64,000 nucleotides of DNA from an uncultured Bacteroidales bacterium (GCA_900318465.1 ONKQ01000014.1:115906-179905), one strand, 5' to 3'. Shown: positions 1 through 8,555, counted from the stretch's first letter. The notes: generated from the letters alone by a model not told the origin. Translations and numbers: made by a program.

Positions 1-460
1 AACGCACCAATGGTGCCACCTCACGTGTGATGCGAGCATCGAAAAGGCTGCCTGTTTCGGCGAGGCGCATCCAATCGGTTACGGCTTCTTCTGTTCTAAC
101 ATCGTCGTTCTCAACCATCTGCACAAAGCCAGCCTTGTAGTTGTCGAAAAAGGTCATCAAACCATCGGGCAGCCGTGAGGTAAAGTTGCTCTCGGTCGAA
201 TAGCCCAAGATGGGGCGCATACGGTCGTCGGCAGAGACGATGACGAAACCCTTCGGATACACCGAGAAGACATAGAAACAGGCTAACCCGTTGTCAGCAA
301 CGGCAGTATAAGCCAGCTCAGCTTCAACCGACTTCACCGCAGTGTTGGCATTCATAAACTTGACACCCAACGCTTTGGCCGTTTCCACATCAACGGGCTT
401 GGCTTGCAGCCATCCAGTGAAAGCTATGGCTGTAAGGAAAAAAATGATGAGCTTTTTCAT
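1..460 (-). CDS. C10 family cysteine peptidase, N-terminal part (runs off window)
   Basis: Only the first 153 or so codons are inside the window; the catalytic part lies beyond the left edge. The protein opens with a signal peptide (MKKLIIFFLTAIAFTGWLQA) followed by the Spi-type propeptide of streptopain-like peptidases, with the phrases PVDVETAKALG, GFVIVSADDR and PILGYSTES. These are nearly the same as in the complete paralogue just upstream (473-2437), so the two look like a tandem duplication 12 bases apart on one transcript. By family it should be a secreted thiol protease, exported and probably anchored through the type IX system; the sorting tail cannot be checked here. The start ATG is at 458-460. 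Confidence 0.85.
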   Translation of the reverse strand, partial: MKKLIIFFLTAIAFTGWLQAKPVDVETAKALGVKFMNANTAVKSVEAELAYTAVADNGLACFYVFSVYPKGFVIVSADDRMRPILGYSTESNFTSRLPDGLMTFFDNYKAGFVQMVENDDVRTEEAVTDWMRLAETGSLFDARITREVAPLVR

Positions 461-472
461 GCCTTGGAGCTT

Positions 473-2437
473 TTACTGCTTCATGACTTTCTCAAAACAG
501 ACTTGGCCATCGGTGCTTTCAATACGGACGAAATACACACCCGTCTCCAATGCCGACAAGTCGACAATCTGTTCCTTCGAAGTCATCACCTGTTGACCTA
601 AGGCGTTATAGACTTCAACCTGAGCCACTTCCACACCCTCAATCACGATTTGAGAACGAGTGGGATTGGGATAAACCGAAACGGTTTCCTGCTCATTTTC
701 AGTCACATCGTCGGAGCAGTCGACATACACGCTGCACAACTCCCCTATCATGACGAAAGGCTCGGAGGAATAAAGATGACGTCCGTCCCAGTCATAAATC
801 TCGAATGAAGTCTCATGCGAACTACCATAGCCATAGGCCCAATGTACCGTAACCTCATCAAACATCGGCACATCCACCTTGACCGTAGCATCGTAGCCTT
901 CGGTCAGGCCAAGTCTTGTAATGGCGTTGCCACGTGAGTCGACGACGGAAAGCGATGGATAAGTCCAGCCATCGCCCACCGAGTCATGCAGATGGAAATT
1001 GAGCGTGCAAGTCGGGCCGTTCATGACGGTATCTTTCGCCACACGCCCTTGATATTCACTCGAAAAGGCAAAAATGCTGTAGTGGCTGATTCCAGGCGCA
1101 TCGTTGTCATCAAAGCTGAATTGAATACCAGCCGGGACGTTATATTCCGTGTGAACCACCTCGTTGTTGCGCATAAAGACGATACTATCCGTCATTTCAA
1201 TATCCCACTCGCCCATGTTCATCGAAGGAGAAGTCAAAGTGATTCGGTTAGTGCCTTCGGCCACCGGCACCACCTGCACATCGGTCAGACCCTCAGGGCA
1301 GAAACAATATGGATAATAGTCGGGAGTGATACCGAAAATGGCGGCATGGCCTTCAGGGAATGAATAATTTGAGAGATAGAACGCATTGACCGCATAATAG
1401 CCATTGTCAAAACCTTGCCAGCCCCAGTTGAAATGGAACATGTCGTTCATGTCGTAGCCATCGCAAACAAAGGCATGTCCACCATCGTTGCCCGAAGCAC
1501 TGTAATAGAGCGGCATGTTTTCATCAAGGTTCTCTCGAAGCATTTCGTTCCATTCGGAGTCGACATACCCATCACGATAATGGATGACCATCGAAGGGTC
1601 ATAAAGGAAAAACTGCGACAAGGCATCAGGCACACGATGTGTGAAGGCACCACTTCCATCAGGGCTATAACCCATCTCAACACTGACGCCAGCATGGTAT
1701 TGCAACTGTGCCACCGCATCGATTTCCTCATCGGTTGAAGTCCAATCCAAGAAATCAGGCATCAACTCATAACGGTAATGGGCATCCTCAAACGAAGCGC
1801 CAATCTGTCCGTAAGGCCAAAGCTCGTAGATGTAAGCGCCTCTGCCAGTATGGGGCCATTGCCAGTAGTACATGATTTGCGACATGGCCGTAGCCACACA
1901 ACCAGCATAAACATGGCCATCAGGACCTTCCTCGTCCACAGGACAACGGCGGTTGTAAAGTGCCGACTGGTTCCATGTGCAAGTAAGCAATTGCGGCAGT
2001 TCGCGGGTGATTCTCTCATTGTTGATTCTGCCCGTTGCGGCAAGGCGTTCCCAATCTCTGACAGCCTCATCTGGACGCGGGTCGCCACTGGCAAAAAGGT
2101 CGGTGAAACCTGCGCGATAATTGCGGAAGAAGCTCTCCAATCCTTCAGGGATTTCATCGCTAAATGCGCTTTCTGTGGAGTAGCCCAATACGGGTTTGGC
2201 ACGGTCGTCAGCGCTGACGATGACAAAGCCCTTGGGTTGCATCCTGAAGACATAGAAACACGCCTGCCCGTCATCCGTGAAAGCGGTATAGGCCAAGTCA
2301 GCCTGAGCAGACTTGACAGCAGTGCTCGTATTCATAAACTTGATGCCCAACGACTTGGCCGTCTCGACATCCACGGGGTTGGCTTGCAAGCCCACAAAAG
2401 CAAGCGCAAGCAACATGGTAATGAAAGTTTTTTTCAT
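473..2437 (-). CDS. Secreted C10 (streptopain-like) cysteine peptidase with type IX sorting tail
   Basis: This is a complete 654-residue secreted protease. I placed the start at 2437, where a signal peptide begins (MKKTFITMLLALAFVGLQA); the open frame extends 62 codons further upstream but into the neighbouring gene. Residues about 20-150 are the inhibitory propeptide. The catalytic domain follows, with nucleophile Cys180 in YAGCVATAMSQIM, catalytic His321 in GGHAFVCDGY, and the FHFNWGW motif at 334-340. The last 70 residues (VSVYPNPTRSQIVIEG, ending in FEKVMKQ) form a Por secretion-system tail, so export by the type IX system is expected. It lies 19 bases after a zinc-ribbon gene and is followed by a truncated paralogue. 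The substrate is unknown; C10 members include SpeB and interpain. Confidence 0.92.
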   Translation of the reverse strand: MKKTFITMLLALAFVGLQANPVDVETAKSLGIKFMNTSTAVKSAQADLAYTAFTDDGQACFYVFRMQPKGFVIVSADDRAKPVLGYSTESAFSDEIPEGLESFFRNYRAGFTDLFASGDPRPDEAVRDWERLAATGRINNERITRELPQLLTCTWNQSALYNRRCPVDEEGPDGHVYAGCVATAMSQIMYYWQWPHTGRGAYIYELWPYGQIGASFEDAHYRYELMPDFLDWTSTDEEIDAVAQLQYHAGVSVEMGYSPDGSGAFTHRVPDALSQFFLYDPSMVIHYRDGYVDSEWNEMLRENLDENMPLYYSASGNDGGHAFVCDGYDMNDMFHFNWGWQGFDNGYYAVNAFYLSNYSFPEGHAAIFGITPDYYPYCFCPEGLTDVQVVPVAEGTNRITLTSPSMNMGEWDIEMTDSIVFMRNNEVVHTEYNVPAGIQFSFDDNDAPGISHYSIFAFSSEYQGRVAKDTVMNGPTCTLNFHLHDSVGDGWTYPSLSVVDSRGNAITRLGLTEGYDATVKVDVPMFDEVTVHWAYGYGSSHETSFEIYDWDGRHLYSSEPFVMIGELCSVYVDCSDDVTENEQETVSVYPNPTRSQIVIEGVEVAQVEVYNALGQQVMTSKEQIVDLSALETGVYFVRIESTDGQVCFEKVMKQ

Positions 2438-2456
2438 GGTATTATGAATTAAATGA

Positions 2457-2825
2457 TTATACTTCAGCGTTTTGCACCAAAACGAAATGCTCCGAATCGT
2501 TTTCCTTGGGCACATAGCCTTGGTCGTAAACGAAACGGTAAACGGCACCCGCCTTGGTAGTGTAGACATGCGTAAAATACTTGAAATCAAAGCCTTTGTC
2601 AACCATCTGCTGACGGCTGACAAAACTCTTTCCCTTCGTATTCAGTTCTTCCAAAATCGTGTGGTTGCGAGCCAAGATGCCATTGATTTTCCGCACCACA
2701 TTGATTTGCTTGTGGGTCTTTTCGTAGTTATAGCTGTTGCGGCACGAGTCGCAGCAGAATTTCTTGTCTATGCGACCATAAATCGGCTCACCGCAGTATA
2801 GGCATTTTCTTTTTTGTTCTTCCAT
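2457..2825 (-). CDS. Small zinc-ribbon protein of unknown role
   Basis: A 122-residue protein with an N-terminal treble-clef or zinc-ribbon knuckle: CLYCG at residues 8-12 and FCCDSC at 23-28, giving four candidate zinc ligands. The rest is basic and helical (NVVRKINGILARNH), then a beta-rich tail (FTHVYTTKAGAVYRFVYDQGY). Proteins of this build are widespread in Bacteroidota and have no settled function; nucleic acid binding is only a guess from the zinc knuckle and positive charge. It is the first gene of a short minus-strand run leading into the two C10 peptidases, with 19 bases to the next start. No signal peptide is visible, so it is cytoplasmic. Confidence 0.75.
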   Translation of the reverse strand: MEEQKRKCLYCGEPIYGRIDKKFCCDSCRNSYNYEKTHKQINVVRKINGILARNHTILEELNTKGKSFVSRQQMVDKGFDFKYFTHVYTTKAGAVYRFVYDQGYVPKENDSEHFVLVQNAEV

Positions 2826-2951
2826 ACTCTTATTTGTTTATGTTCTGGTTACCACCGCACTGCGCTCCGCTTGTACGGTGTTAATAGCACTTCGTGCGTC
2901 TGACCTCTTCGAGGTCTTATGTCCCTCTGTCCCGTGTCCCATAGTCTCGTG

Positions 2952-3599
2952 TCATTTAGTGAATACATAGCGCAAAATGTTCGCGCCCATTTTCAGGGCT
3001 TTTTCGCGGGTTTCCTGCGAGTCGTGATGCACGCGCTGGTCTTCCCAACCGTCGCCGAGGTCACATTCGTAGGTAAAGATGCACACAATGCGGCCTTCGT
3101 AAATCAAGGCAAAGAGTTGGGGCGGCTTGTTGTCGTGTTCGTGGATTTTCGGCAGGCCATTCGGGAACGAGTAAGGCTTCGTGAAAATCTCATGCGAATA
3201 GGGTAATTCCACAAAATCCAACTCAGGAAACACCTTTTTCATCTGAGGCTCAATGTATTGGCGTATGCCGTAGTTGTCGTCAATGTGGAGGAAACCGCCT
3301 GCCAGCATGTAGTTTCGGAGGTTTTGTGCCTCAGCTGCATCGAAAACAACATTGCCGTGACCCGTCATATAGACGTAAGGATAGTTGAACAAATCCGGAC
3401 TCGACGGTTCCACGGTCGGTACATTCGGGTTGATGTCGGTGCCAATCTCTTGGTTGCAGAAACGCACCAAATTGGGCAGCGAGGTCGGATTGCCGTACCA
3501 GTCGCCGCCGCCGCGATATTTCAGCAAGGCGATGTTGAGTTGCTGAGCAGAGGCAACGAAGGAAAACGACAGCAATATGATTATCAGCAGTTTCTTCAT
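2952..3599 (-). CDS. DUF4159 domain-containing exported protein
   Basis: The 215-residue product starts with a clear signal peptide (MKKLLIIILLSFSFVASAQQ). The mature part matches the DUF4159 family: ALLKYRGGGDWYGNPTSL, then YVYMTGHGNVVF, then LRNYMLAGGFLHIDDNYG, an arrangement like class I glutamine-amidotransferase folds in which a prominent Gly-rich loop precedes an acidic patch. Family members are found across Bacteroidota and have no proven reaction. The ATG overlaps the stop of rsmE by four bases (ATGA), so the two are translationally coupled. A conserved cluster GYxxGDGWED-like (CDLGDGWEDQRVH) occurs near residue 180. Periplasmic location is inferred from the signal peptide. Confidence 0.8.
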   Translation of the reverse strand: MKKLLIIILLSFSFVASAQQLNIALLKYRGGGDWYGNPTSLPNLVRFCNQEIGTDINPNVPTVEPSSPDLFNYPYVYMTGHGNVVFDAAEAQNLRNYMLAGGFLHIDDNYGIRQYIEPQMKKVFPELDFVELPYSHEIFTKPYSFPNGLPKIHEHDNKPPQLFALIYEGRIVCIFTYECDLGDGWEDQRVHHDSQETREKALKMGANILRYVFTK

Positions 3600-4303
3600 T
3601 TCATCTGATTAATGAGTTGAATCGTATGGCAAGCCACGAGAGCCGCCGTTTCGGTACGCAAACGTGCCTCACCAAGGCTGCACGGCACGAAGCCGTTTTC
3701 CTTGGCCAAGGCCACTTCCTCTGGACTGAAATCGCCTTCCGGTCCGATGAGCACCAAGGCGTTTTCACCTTTATTATATAGGTCGCAGAGGCAGTCTTTC
3801 ACATCATCGTCAATCCACGCGATGAACTTTTGGCCCTCAAATGGTTGCTTCACTAATTTCTCAAAAGGCACCAAATCCTCCACCTTTGGCAGCCTTGACT
3901 TGATGCTCTGCTTCATCGCCGCAACCATCACCTTCTGGAAACGCTCTACATTTGCGGCGCGACGCTCAGAATGGTACGAGGTGAACAATCTCACGCGGTC
4001 GATACCAATTTCCGTGGCCTTTTCCAAAAACCACTCCATCCGCTCGTTGAGTTTGGTCGGCGCGATGGCGATTTCGAGCTTGAAGTTCCAATGGTCATAC
4101 CCTTTGCGCTGGTTGCTTAAATTGACTGTGGCTCGTTTGGGCAGGGCCTCCACTAACTCAGCATCAAAGAGAAAGCCTTCACCATTAGTGACGCAAAAGC
4201 GTTCACCCTCGGTCATGCGCAGCACCTTGACGCAGTGCTTCGACTCGTCTTCGGGCAAAGTCGTCAGGCCTTCAGTGGCGTTGGGTATGTAGAAAACGTT
4301 CAA
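3596..4303 (-). CDS. rsmE: 16S rRNA m3U1498 methyltransferase RsmE
   Basis: RsmE methylates N3 of U1498 in 16S rRNA within the assembled small subunit, using S-adenosylmethionine. The 235-residue protein has the expected length. An N-terminal PUA-like domain (HCVKVLRMTEGERFCVTNG) is followed by a SPOUT knot domain carrying LVLIGPEGDFSPEE and LGEARLRTETAAL, the signature cofactor-binding loops. LEIAIAPTKLNERMEWFLEKA is the family's middle motif. It is the upstream partner of the DUF4159 gene, overlapping it by four bases. The 85 bases between it and argS are AT-rich with short repeats of the type AAGATTTAA and show no clear terminator. Confidence 0.95.
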   Translation of the reverse strand: MNVFYIPNATEGLTTLPEDESKHCVKVLRMTEGERFCVTNGEGFLFDAELVEALPKRATVNLSNQRKGYDHWNFKLEIAIAPTKLNERMEWFLEKATEIGIDRVRLFTSYHSERRAANVERFQKVMVAAMKQSIKSRLPKVEDLVPFEKLVKQPFEGQKFIAWIDDDVKDCLCDLYNKGENALVLIGPEGDFSPEEVALAKENGFVPCSLGEARLRTETAALVACHTIQLINQMK

Positions 4304-4388
4304 GGATTCAAAGATTTAAGATTTAAAATTTAAGATTTAAAGATTCGGAGGCTTACGCAATTTTGAATATTGAATTTTAAATTTTGAA

Positions 4389-6200
4389 TTACATCCTATT
4401 TGGCATTCCAATTCCCAGCAATTCCGAAGCATTCCTCAGCAAGGCGGCAACCATGTCACAGACCTGCAAGCGGAACATGCGACGGTCGGCGTCGGGTTCT
4501 TTGAGGATGCTGCATTCTTGGTAGAATTGGTTGAATTCCTTGGCGAGATCGAAGATGAAGTTGGCAACCATCGCGGGGCTGCGGTTCTCGGCAGCTTGGT
4601 TCAATACCATCGGCCAACCGTACATCATCACAATGATTTCCTTTTCCTTGGGCTGCAAATCGTTGACTTTCACCTCACTTTCGAGCTTGATGCCTTGTTC
4701 CTCGGCCTTGCGCAAAACGGAACAGATACGGGCATGAGTGTATTGCACAAACGGACCAGTGTTGCCGTTAAAGTCGATGGACTCAGCGGGATTGAAGAGC
4801 ATGGTCTTCTTCGGGTCGACCTTGAGGATGAAATACTTCAAGGCGCCGAGTCCGATGGTATGATAAAGTTTGTCGGCTTCCTCGGGCGAGAGGTCTTTGG
4901 CCTTGCCAAGTTCGTCGGAAACAGCCTTGGCCGTGGCCACCATCTCATCCATGAGGTCGTCGGCATCGACCACCGTTCCCTCGCGTGATTTCATCTTGCC
5001 GTTTGGCAATTCAACCATACCATAAGACAGGTGCTCAATATCGTTGCCCCACTCGCGACCCAAGCGCACCAACACACGCTTCAGCACATCAAAGTGGTAA
5101 ATCTGCTCGTTTCCAACAACATAAATCAGTTTTTCAGGGTCATATTCATTAACGCGGAGTTGGGCAGTGCCAAGGTCTTGGGTCATGTAAACCGATGTGC
5201 CGTCGCGGCGGAGCAGGAGTTTTTCGTCCAAGCCCTCATCGCGGAGGTCGCACCACACGGAGTTATCGTCGCGGCGGTAGAGCACGCCTTTTTCAAGGCC
5301 TTCCTGCACCAATGCCTTACCCAAAAGATAGGTCTGCGATTCGTAGTAAATCTTCTCGAAAGCCACGCCCATGCGCTTGTAGGTCACATCGAAGCCGTCA
5401 TACACCCATTGGTTCATCGTTTCCCAAAGGTGACGCACCTCGGGGTCGTTGGCTTCCCATTTCACTAACATCTCACGGGCTTCCTTCATCAGTGTGGATT
5501 CGGCCTCGGCCTTGGACTTGGCCTCTTCCTTGGCTTTCTCGTCCAAAGTGTCAAAGTCAGCGGGCAGCAAAGTTTTCAACTCCTCTTTATATTTCTTGTC
5601 GAACAGCACATAGAAGTCGCCGATGAGGTGGTCGCCCTTCTTTCCCGTCGATTCGGGTGTGCAGCCGTTGCCCCATTTCAGCCAAGCCAACATACTCTTG
5701 CAGATATGTATTCCTCTGTCGTTCACGAGGTTGACGCGCACCACCTTCTTGCCATTGGCCTTCATAATTTCCGATACGCTCCAGCCGAGCAGGTTGTTGC
5801 GGATATGACCCAAATGTAAGGGTTTGTTCGTGTTGGGTGAAGAATACTCGATGACCACGTTCTTGCCCGAAACGGGTTTGCGGCCAAAGTTGCGGTTCTC
5901 ATGGTTTTCCTTGAAGAAATCCATCCAAAACTTGTCGGAAATCAACAAGTTAAGAAATCCTTTCACCACATTGAACTTGGCAATCATGTCCGATTCCTTG
6001 ATCATTTCGGCACCCATTTCGTTGGCCAATTGCTCAGGGTTGCGGCCTGCCAATTTCCCGAAGGGGAATACTACTATGGTCATGTCGCCCTCAAATTCAG
6101 GGCGCGTCTTTTGGAAATTCACCTGCTGCACAGGCGGTTCTTGTCCGTATAAAGTTTTGAATGACTTTATGAATAACTGTCTTAATACTTGTTCTAACAT
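4389..6200 (-). CDS. argS: Arginyl-tRNA synthetase
   Basis: This class I aminoacyl-tRNA synthetase charges tRNA-Arg with arginine. At 603 residues it is full length. The N-terminal Add-1 domain (residues about 1-110) recognises the D-loop. The catalytic Rossmann fold has the HIGH-type motif NKPLHLGHIRN near residue 125-140 and a KMSK-type loop GKMKSREGTVVDADDLM near 405. The C-terminal DALR anticodon-binding domain ends GIGMPNRM. A Bacteroidota -7 element (TACTTTTG on the minus strand, 6223-6230) lies about 25 bases before the ATG. Nothing unusual was seen in the frame. Confidence 0.97.
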   Translation of the reverse strand: MLEQVLRQLFIKSFKTLYGQEPPVQQVNFQKTRPEFEGDMTIVVFPFGKLAGRNPEQLANEMGAEMIKESDMIAKFNVVKGFLNLLISDKFWMDFFKENHENRNFGRKPVSGKNVVIEYSSPNTNKPLHLGHIRNNLLGWSVSEIMKANGKKVVRVNLVNDRGIHICKSMLAWLKWGNGCTPESTGKKGDHLIGDFYVLFDKKYKEELKTLLPADFDTLDEKAKEEAKSKAEAESTLMKEAREMLVKWEANDPEVRHLWETMNQWVYDGFDVTYKRMGVAFEKIYYESQTYLLGKALVQEGLEKGVLYRRDDNSVWCDLRDEGLDEKLLLRRDGTSVYMTQDLGTAQLRVNEYDPEKLIYVVGNEQIYHFDVLKRVLVRLGREWGNDIEHLSYGMVELPNGKMKSREGTVVDADDLMDEMVATAKAVSDELGKAKDLSPEEADKLYHTIGLGALKYFILKVDPKKTMLFNPAESIDFNGNTGPFVQYTHARICSVLRKAEEQGIKLESEVKVNDLQPKEKEIIVMMYGWPMVLNQAAENRSPAMVANFIFDLAKEFNQFYQECSILKEPDADRRMFRLQVCDMVAALLRNASELLGIGMPNRM

Positions 6201-6222
6201 TGTCTTAACGATTATTTTGGCA

Positions 6223-6230
6223 CAAAAGTA
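6223..6230 (-). promoter_or_regulatory. Probable -7 element of the argS promoter
   Basis: On the minus strand this reads TACTTTTG, which fits the Bacteroidota sigma-ABfr -7 consensus TAnnTTTG. It is about 23 bases upstream of the argS start. A good -33 TTTG is not visible, so the assignment rests on one box and position. Confidence 0.5.
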
Positions 6231-6268
6231 GGAAAAAAACGGGATTTACTGACTAATCCAGAAAATTT

Positions 6269-6586
6269 TCAATCCACCATCAGTTTTGACGGAATGAAAC
6301 GGTCAATAATTACGAAATTTCCATCAACGTGAAACACAACAGTCCACTTGTGGTTCATAATTGAGAACGTTTTGGCCAAAGGATGAATTCTTCTCGCCGT
6401 TGCATAACGACTAAACTGGTAAATATCAGCGGTGTAAGAAAGCGAAGCCAACTTTCCTAATATTCGATTAACATAATTGTGTCCGCTTTCAATACGATAC
6501 AAAGAGGCTATGTAGCGAGCCATCCCATCCAAATCGGCAGTTGCCTCATTGCTTACTATCACCGTGTAATTCCGCATAACAGGCAT
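6269..6586 (-). CDS. RelE/ParE-type toxin
   Basis: A 105-residue protein with the RelE/ParE superfamily pattern: YTVIVSNEATADLDGMARYI at the start (helix after strand 1), RRIHPLAKTFSIMN in the middle, and a final strand pair WTVVFHVDGNFVIIDRFIPS. Members either cleave mRNA on the ribosome or poison gyrase; the sequence does not say which. The first gene of the pair (6546-6779) overlaps it by about 41 bases, or 32 if translation starts at the second Met (6577), the usual arrangement of a toxin-antitoxin operon. The pair is divergent from a second toxin-antitoxin pair 117 bases away. Confidence 0.75.
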   Translation of the reverse strand: MPVMRNYTVIVSNEATADLDGMARYIASLYRIESGHNYVNRILGKLASLSYTADIYQFSRYATARRIHPLAKTFSIMNHKWTVVFHVDGNFVIIDRFIPSKLMVD

Positions 6587-6779
6587 CCAATTTCTGATGG
6601 AACAATTCGCCGAAACGCTCCAACGACATATAACCGGCTGGAATGTCTATAGAGGAGCCATGCGGCATTGACATTGTTTGTCGGGTTTCACCGTATGCAA
6701 CAAGAGGTTCCGAGGCCATTGAGGAGGCAGTTTCTTCTTGGGTATCAAATTCTTTCATTGCCTTTGATTTTGATGGCAA
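6546..6779 (-). CDS. Small antitoxin-like protein paired with the RelE/ParE toxin
   Basis: A 77-residue acidic protein lying directly upstream of, and overlapping, the toxin gene 6269-6586. I do not recognise a DNA-binding fold in it with confidence; the N-terminal half is polar and rich in Ser and Glu (FDTQEETASSMASEP), and the C-terminal half (LERFGELFHQKLDACYAEL) is predicted helical, which would suit a toxin-wrapping tail. The antitoxin role is inferred from size, order and overlap alone. The ATG at 6779 faces the second toxin-antitoxin pair. Confidence 0.6.
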   Translation of the reverse strand: MPSKSKAMKEFDTQEETASSMASEPLVAYGETRQTMSMPHGSSIDIPAGYMSLERFGELFHQKLDACYAELHGDSKQ

Positions 6780-6852
6780 AATTACAAAACTTCATGGAAA
6801 AACCTTTGTATTTTTTCATTTTTCGTATAGGCAACAGAAACAATCCAGGTTT

Positions 6853-6874
6853 TTGTATTACTTTTGCAATACAA
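6853..6874 (+). promoter_or_regulatory. Palindromic operator over the -7 box of the second toxin-antitoxin pair
   Basis: A perfect inverted repeat with arms TTGTATT and AATACAA and an 8-base spacer. The spacer contains most of a TAnnTTTG-type -7 element (TACTTTTG, 6859-6866), 31 bases before the antitoxin start. Ribbon-helix-helix antitoxins usually repress their own promoter through such sites; that use here is inferred. Confidence 0.6.
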
Positions 6875-6896
6875 TTAACAACAATAATAAGTTACT

Positions 6897-7151
6897 ATGG
6901 AAACGACAATACGAAGAAAACAAACCTCTTTTCGCCTGAGAACAGACTTGTTAGAGGAAATGAAGAATGCCGCCAAAAAAGAAAACAGAACCCTCAACAA
7001 CTACTTGGAGAGCCTACTGTTGAACTACTTCTATAGCGAGCCTAACGAGGTCACCAAAGCCGCAATTGAAGAGGCAATGTCTGGACACAACAGAAACAAG
7101 GTCTACACCAATATCGATGAAATGTTTGATGATATTCTAAACGAAGAATGA
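6897..7151 (+). CDS. Ribbon-helix-helix antitoxin
   Basis: The 84-residue protein begins METTIRRKQTSFRLRTDLLE, a typical ribbon-helix-helix DNA-binding strand and helix (RKQTSFRLRTDLLEEMKNAAK, then RTLNNYLESLLLNYF). The C-terminal 35 residues are acidic (IDEMFDDILNEE) and would cover the toxin. It is translationally coupled to the toxin gene by a four-base ATGA overlap at 7148-7151. Autoregulation through the palindrome at 6853-6874 is likely. It is distinct from the other antitoxin-like protein 117 bases away on the opposite strand. Confidence 0.8.
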   Translation: METTIRRKQTSFRLRTDLLEEMKNAAKKENRTLNNYLESLLLNYFYSEPNEVTKAAIEEAMSGHNRNKVYTNIDEMFDDILNEE

Positions 7152-7429
7152 AGACACTGCAACCCACCACGCAATACCGAAAGGATTTGATGCGATATAG
7201 GCATCACCCAAAAAAACTGGCCGACCTGAAATCTTTTCTGACTCTTCTGCAAAATGAGCAACCCATCCCTGCCGAATATCTGCCTCATCCGCTTCATGGC
7301 AACTACAAAGGCTGCATCGAATGTCATATTCAGGGTGATTTCCTTTTGATTTGGTTTGACCCAAAGAGTGACATCATTGAGTTGGTCAGATTAGGCTCAC
7401 ATTCAGAATTGTTTGGGCAAAGGAAATAG
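7148..7429 (+). CDS. YafQ-type mRNA interferase toxin
   Basis: A 93-residue RelE-superfamily toxin of the YafQ/addiction-module subfamily. Supporting phrases are YRKDLMRYRHHPKKLADLKSF (first helices), IPAEYLPHPLHGNYKGCIECH (the conserved LxGnykGxrEcHi region) and DFLLIWFDPKSDIIELVRLGSHSELF, where the terminal His and Phe correspond to catalytic positions in YafQ. Family knowledge says such toxins cut ribosome-bound mRNA. It overlaps the ribbon-helix-helix antitoxin gene by four bases. The sequence to its right leads into the pyrB promoter. Confidence 0.85.
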   Translation: MKTLQPTTQYRKDLMRYRHHPKKLADLKSFLTLLQNEQPIPAEYLPHPLHGNYKGCIECHIQGDFLLIWFDPKSDIIELVRLGSHSELFGQRK

Positions 7430-7448
7430 AAAAAAATTTCATCTTTAT

Positions 7449-7479
7449 TGCGCAAAAACAAAAACTTTACTATTTTTGC
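7449..7479 (+). promoter_or_regulatory. Promoter of the pyrB operon
   Basis: TTG at 7449-7451, a 20-base spacer, and TATTTTTG at 7472-7479, matching the Bacteroidota TTTG/TAnnTTTG promoter. Transcription should start near 7486, leaving an untranslated leader of about 150 bases before pyrB. That leader is unusually long and structured. Confidence 0.7.
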
Positions 7480-7573
7480 AGTCCGATGAAGTACCTAAAC
7501 AAGCCATCGGAAAAGATTGAAACTTGGGAATCAACTTGTTCCCTCACCGTGAGTTTTCCTTTTTTATCATATT

Positions 7574-7603
7574 GGCGGTCACTTGGTTGGCCGCCTTTTC
7601 TTT
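7574..7603 (+). terminator. Terminator-like hairpin in the pyrB leader (possible attenuator)
   Basis: The arms GGCGGTCA and TGGCCGCC pair over 8 positions with one G-U, around a 6-base loop, and are followed at once by TTTTCTTT. It sits between the promoter (7449-7479) and the pyrB start (7635), so if it works as a terminator it would decide how much pyrB is transcribed. A weaker hairpin-plus-T-tract (CTCACCGTGAG then TTTTCC) precedes it near 7544, and GGGAA/TTCCC can pair just before that. Attenuation control is inferred, not shown. Confidence 0.55.
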
Positions 7604-7634
7604 GCCATTATCAACAAATTAAATCCATAAGCCT

Positions 7635-8555
7635 ATGTCAATTTCACTGAAAAACCGTAGCCTGATTTCCATCAGCGACTACACGCCTGAAGAAATCTGC
7701 CACGTCCTCGACATCGCCGAGGACTTCGAGAAAAACCCGCACCAGAACCTGCTGAATGGGCGCATCATCGCCTCGCTGTTCTTCGAGCCTTCAACACGCA
7801 CCCGCTTGAGTTTCGAGACGGCCATCCAGCTTTTGGGCGGCAATGTCATCGGATTCAGCAGCACGGCAGGAACGAGCATCCAGAAAGGCGAATCCCTGGC
7901 AGACACCATCACGATGGTGGCCAGCTATGCCGACCTCATTGTCATGCGCAACCCCATCGAAGGCTCGGCGCGTTTTGCCTCCGAAGTGTCGAAAGTGCCG
8001 GTCATCAACGCGGGCGACGGTGCCAACCAACACCCCACCCAGTGTATGCTCGACCTCTACAGCATCCGCAAGACACAGGGAACACTTGAAAATCTAGAGA
8101 TTACCCTCGTCGGCGACCTGAAATACGGCCGCACCGTCCATAGCCTCGTGGAGGCCATGTGCAACTTCAACGCGAAGTTCAACCTCGTGTCGCCCGTCGA
8201 ACTGAAACTGCCGAGTGTCGTCAAGCAGCACATCAAGGACCGCAACCTCGAATACCACCAGTACACCGAATTAGAGGACGCCATCCCCCACTCCGACATC
8301 ATCTATATGACCCGCATCCAGCGCGAGCGCTTCCCCGACCCAGAGGAATACGAGAAGGTGAAGAATTCGTATGTACTACGCAACGCCATGCTGGAGAACT
8401 CCAAGCCAAACTGCCGCGTGCTGCACCCGCTGCCGCGCGTCAACGAAATCCATGTGGATGTGGACGCCAACCCGAAGGCATACTACTTCCAACAGGCACA
8501 AAACGGCGTCTACGCTCGTCAAGCCTTAATCGCATCGATATTAGGTCTTAAGTAA
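7635..8555 (+). CDS. pyrB: Aspartate carbamoyltransferase catalytic subunit
   Basis: PyrB joins carbamoyl phosphate and aspartate to give carbamoyl aspartate, the committed step of pyrimidine synthesis. The 306-residue protein is full length. The carbamoyl phosphate loop [13 protein letters not shown] is near residues 50-62, [12 protein letters not shown] near 135, the 80s loop [16 protein letters not shown] near 75-90, and the 240s loop HPLPRVNEI near 266. The separate regulatory subunit gene pyrI follows after one intervening gene, so the enzyme should be the allosteric class B dodecamer. The upstream leader suggests transcriptional control. Confidence 0.97.
   Translation: MSISLKNRSLISISDYTPEEICHVLDIAEDFEKNPHQNLLNGRIIASLFFEPSTRTRLSFETAIQLLGGNVIGFSSTAGTSIQKGESLADTITMVASYADLIVMRNPIEGSARFASEVSKVPVINAGDGANQHPTQCMLDLYSIRKTQGTLENLEITLVGDLKYGRTVHSLVEAMCNFNAKFNLVSPVELKLPSVVKQHIKDRNLEYHQYTELEDAIPHSDIIYMTRIQRERFPDPEEYEKVKNSYVLRNAMLENSKPNCRVLHPLPRVNEIHVDVDANPKAYYFQQAQNGVYARQALIASILGLK

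Noticed and set aside
473-2623. Longer start for the C10 peptidase (716 codons)
   Set aside because: The extra 62 residues overlap the zinc-ribbon gene and precede a perfect signal peptide.
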